DNA of 64,000 nucleotides, from positions 1 through 64,000 of the forward strand of contig NZ_JAABOK010000002.1 of the NCBI RefSeq assembly GCF_009928525.1. Direction: 5' to 3'. Below, in pieces: positions 63,553 to 64,000 of the stretch. Source of the stretch: Chitinophaga solisilvae. GTDB lineage: Bacteria; Bacteroidota; Bacteroidia; Chitinophagales; Chitinophagaceae. The notes under the pieces are model-generated. The model ran no database searches. It was given only the letters and a program-made list of their open reading frames with translations, and was not told the DNA's origin. The position numbers and the translations under genes are program-made. Within the stretch, counting starts at the first letter, position 1, and every line of letters begins with the position of its first letter.

Positions 63553-64000
63553 ATGGCAAGACCTAAAGTAAATATCATCACAACAAATGGAAATCTGGGT
63601 GGCCTGGCCCCCAATGTGGACGGCATTTCCGGGCTGATTATGGCTATTCCCCAGGCTCCCGCAGCCGGTTTTGGCACTCCCGTGCTGATTAAAAGTAAAA
63701 AACAGGCCATTGCACAGCTGACACATGCCTCCAATATGCCTGCATTGCTGGCTGTCCTGGATGGCTTCTTTGCCGAAGCCGCAGAAGGTACCAGCCTGTA
63801 CTGCCTGTTCCTGGCGCAGACTACCACCCTGGCAGATATGCTGCTGCCTGCCAATGCCGATAAACTGCTGACTTTCGCCGGCGGTAACATCAGCCTCCTG
63901 GCACTCGCGAAATTCCCTGCCGTTGGTTATACCCCGGTAGTAACAGAAGGTGTGGATGCTGACGTAATCACTGCTGCTGCAGCTGCACAGACACTTGCCA
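63553..64000 (+). CDS. DUF2586-like tail sheath protein, N-terminal part
   Basis: The ATG at 63553 opens a frame of 149 codons that continues through the right edge, so the protein is incomplete. MARPKVNIITTNGNLGGLAPNVDGISGLIMAI resembles the start of DUF2586 tail sheath proteins of Bacteroidota phages with contractile tails. It follows the lysis genes directly. Confidence 0.65.
   Translation, partial: MARPKVNIITTNGNLGGLAPNVDGISGLIMAIPQAPAAGFGTPVLIKSKKQAIAQLTHASNMPALLAVLDGFFAEAAEGTSLYCLFLAQTTTLADMLLPANADKLLTFAGGNISLLALAKFPAVGYTPVVTEGVDADVITAAAAAQTLA

Larger units (their letters stand above)
56800..64000. mobile_element. Left part of a Mu-like transposable prophage
   Basis: The order repressor (leftward), DDE transposase, MuB-like ATPase, small early genes, lysis genes and tail sheath matches a transposable phage, and the right end lies beyond the window. 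The left border must be between about 56751 and 56902; I cannot place the terminal repeats. The 151-nt gap holds a CAGGAG/CTCCTG hairpin and no gene. The start coordinate is approximate. Confidence 0.8.

Overview
The window looks like the chromosome of a polysaccharide-degrading member of the Bacteroidota, most likely Chitinophaga or a close relative. Reasons seen in the sequence: two SusC/SusD pairs, a type IX secretion (T9SS)-like C-terminal domain on two large enzymes, several large carbohydrate-active fusion proteins, LytS/LytTR regulation, weak or absent Shine-Dalgarno sequences, and promoters of the TTTG / TAnnTTTG type. No rRNA, tRNA, CRISPR array or insertion sequence was recognised.

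Layout. (1) 247-9542, leftward: a polysaccharide utilisation locus with an alpha-L-fucosidase (GH29), a GH28 / beta-helix two-module enzyme, SusC and SusD; an S1 sulfatase is divergent at 9952. (2) 11724-19391: a small darcynin-like gene, then two giant secreted proteins, a PQQ sugar-dehydrogenase-like protein and a PL6-GH5 fusion, both with discoidin, DNRLRE and T9SS-type C-terminal modules. A 14-bp LacI-like palindrome occurs both in the fucosidase/sulfatase intergenic region and ahead of this pair, suggesting co-regulation. (3) 19503-28576: malate:quinone oxidoreductase, a three-gene Fuc4NAc cassette resembling WecF, WecD and WecE, and housekeeping or accessory genes (metallophosphoesterase, SUKH, AHSA1, flavin monooxygenase, YdeI-like). 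(4) 28659-37789: a nitrilase-family amidase, a GH9-CE4 fusion, a DeoR-type regulator and a second SusC/SusD pair. (5) 38001-42856: LytS kinase, LytTR regulator, TonB receptor, TPR-like protein and a small membrane protein. (6) 43016-48583, leftward: Oar-like receptor, subtilisin-like protease without signal peptide, OmpA protein with two domains.

(7) 48584-55448 is the most unusual cellular region. A consensus promoter leads into a ~375-nt structured leader ending in a terminator hairpin, followed by four tandem genes for ~60-residue secreted single-domain proteins with the cysteine spacing of the peritrophin-A / CBM14 chitin-binding domain. They alternate as types A-B-A-B, as if a pair had duplicated. 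Next come a lipoprotein with a thioredoxin-like CxxC domain and a DUF1573-like domain, an outer-membrane barrel and a cytochrome-c lipoprotein. CBM14 is mainly known from arthropods and baculoviruses.

(8) From about 56.8 kb to the right edge lies the left part of a Mu-like transposable prophage: XRE repressor, DDE transposase, MuB-like ATPase, a DnaA-domain-IV-like protein, a holin/spanin-like/CHAP endolysin lysis cassette and the start of a DUF2586-like tail sheath gene that runs off the window.

Long inverted repeats recur through the cellular part. Most have arms made of AATTACG/AATTGCG heptamers followed by a GAAG-rich unit and begin at or a few bases after a stop codon; the arms differ between copies, but the two arms of one copy match each other.
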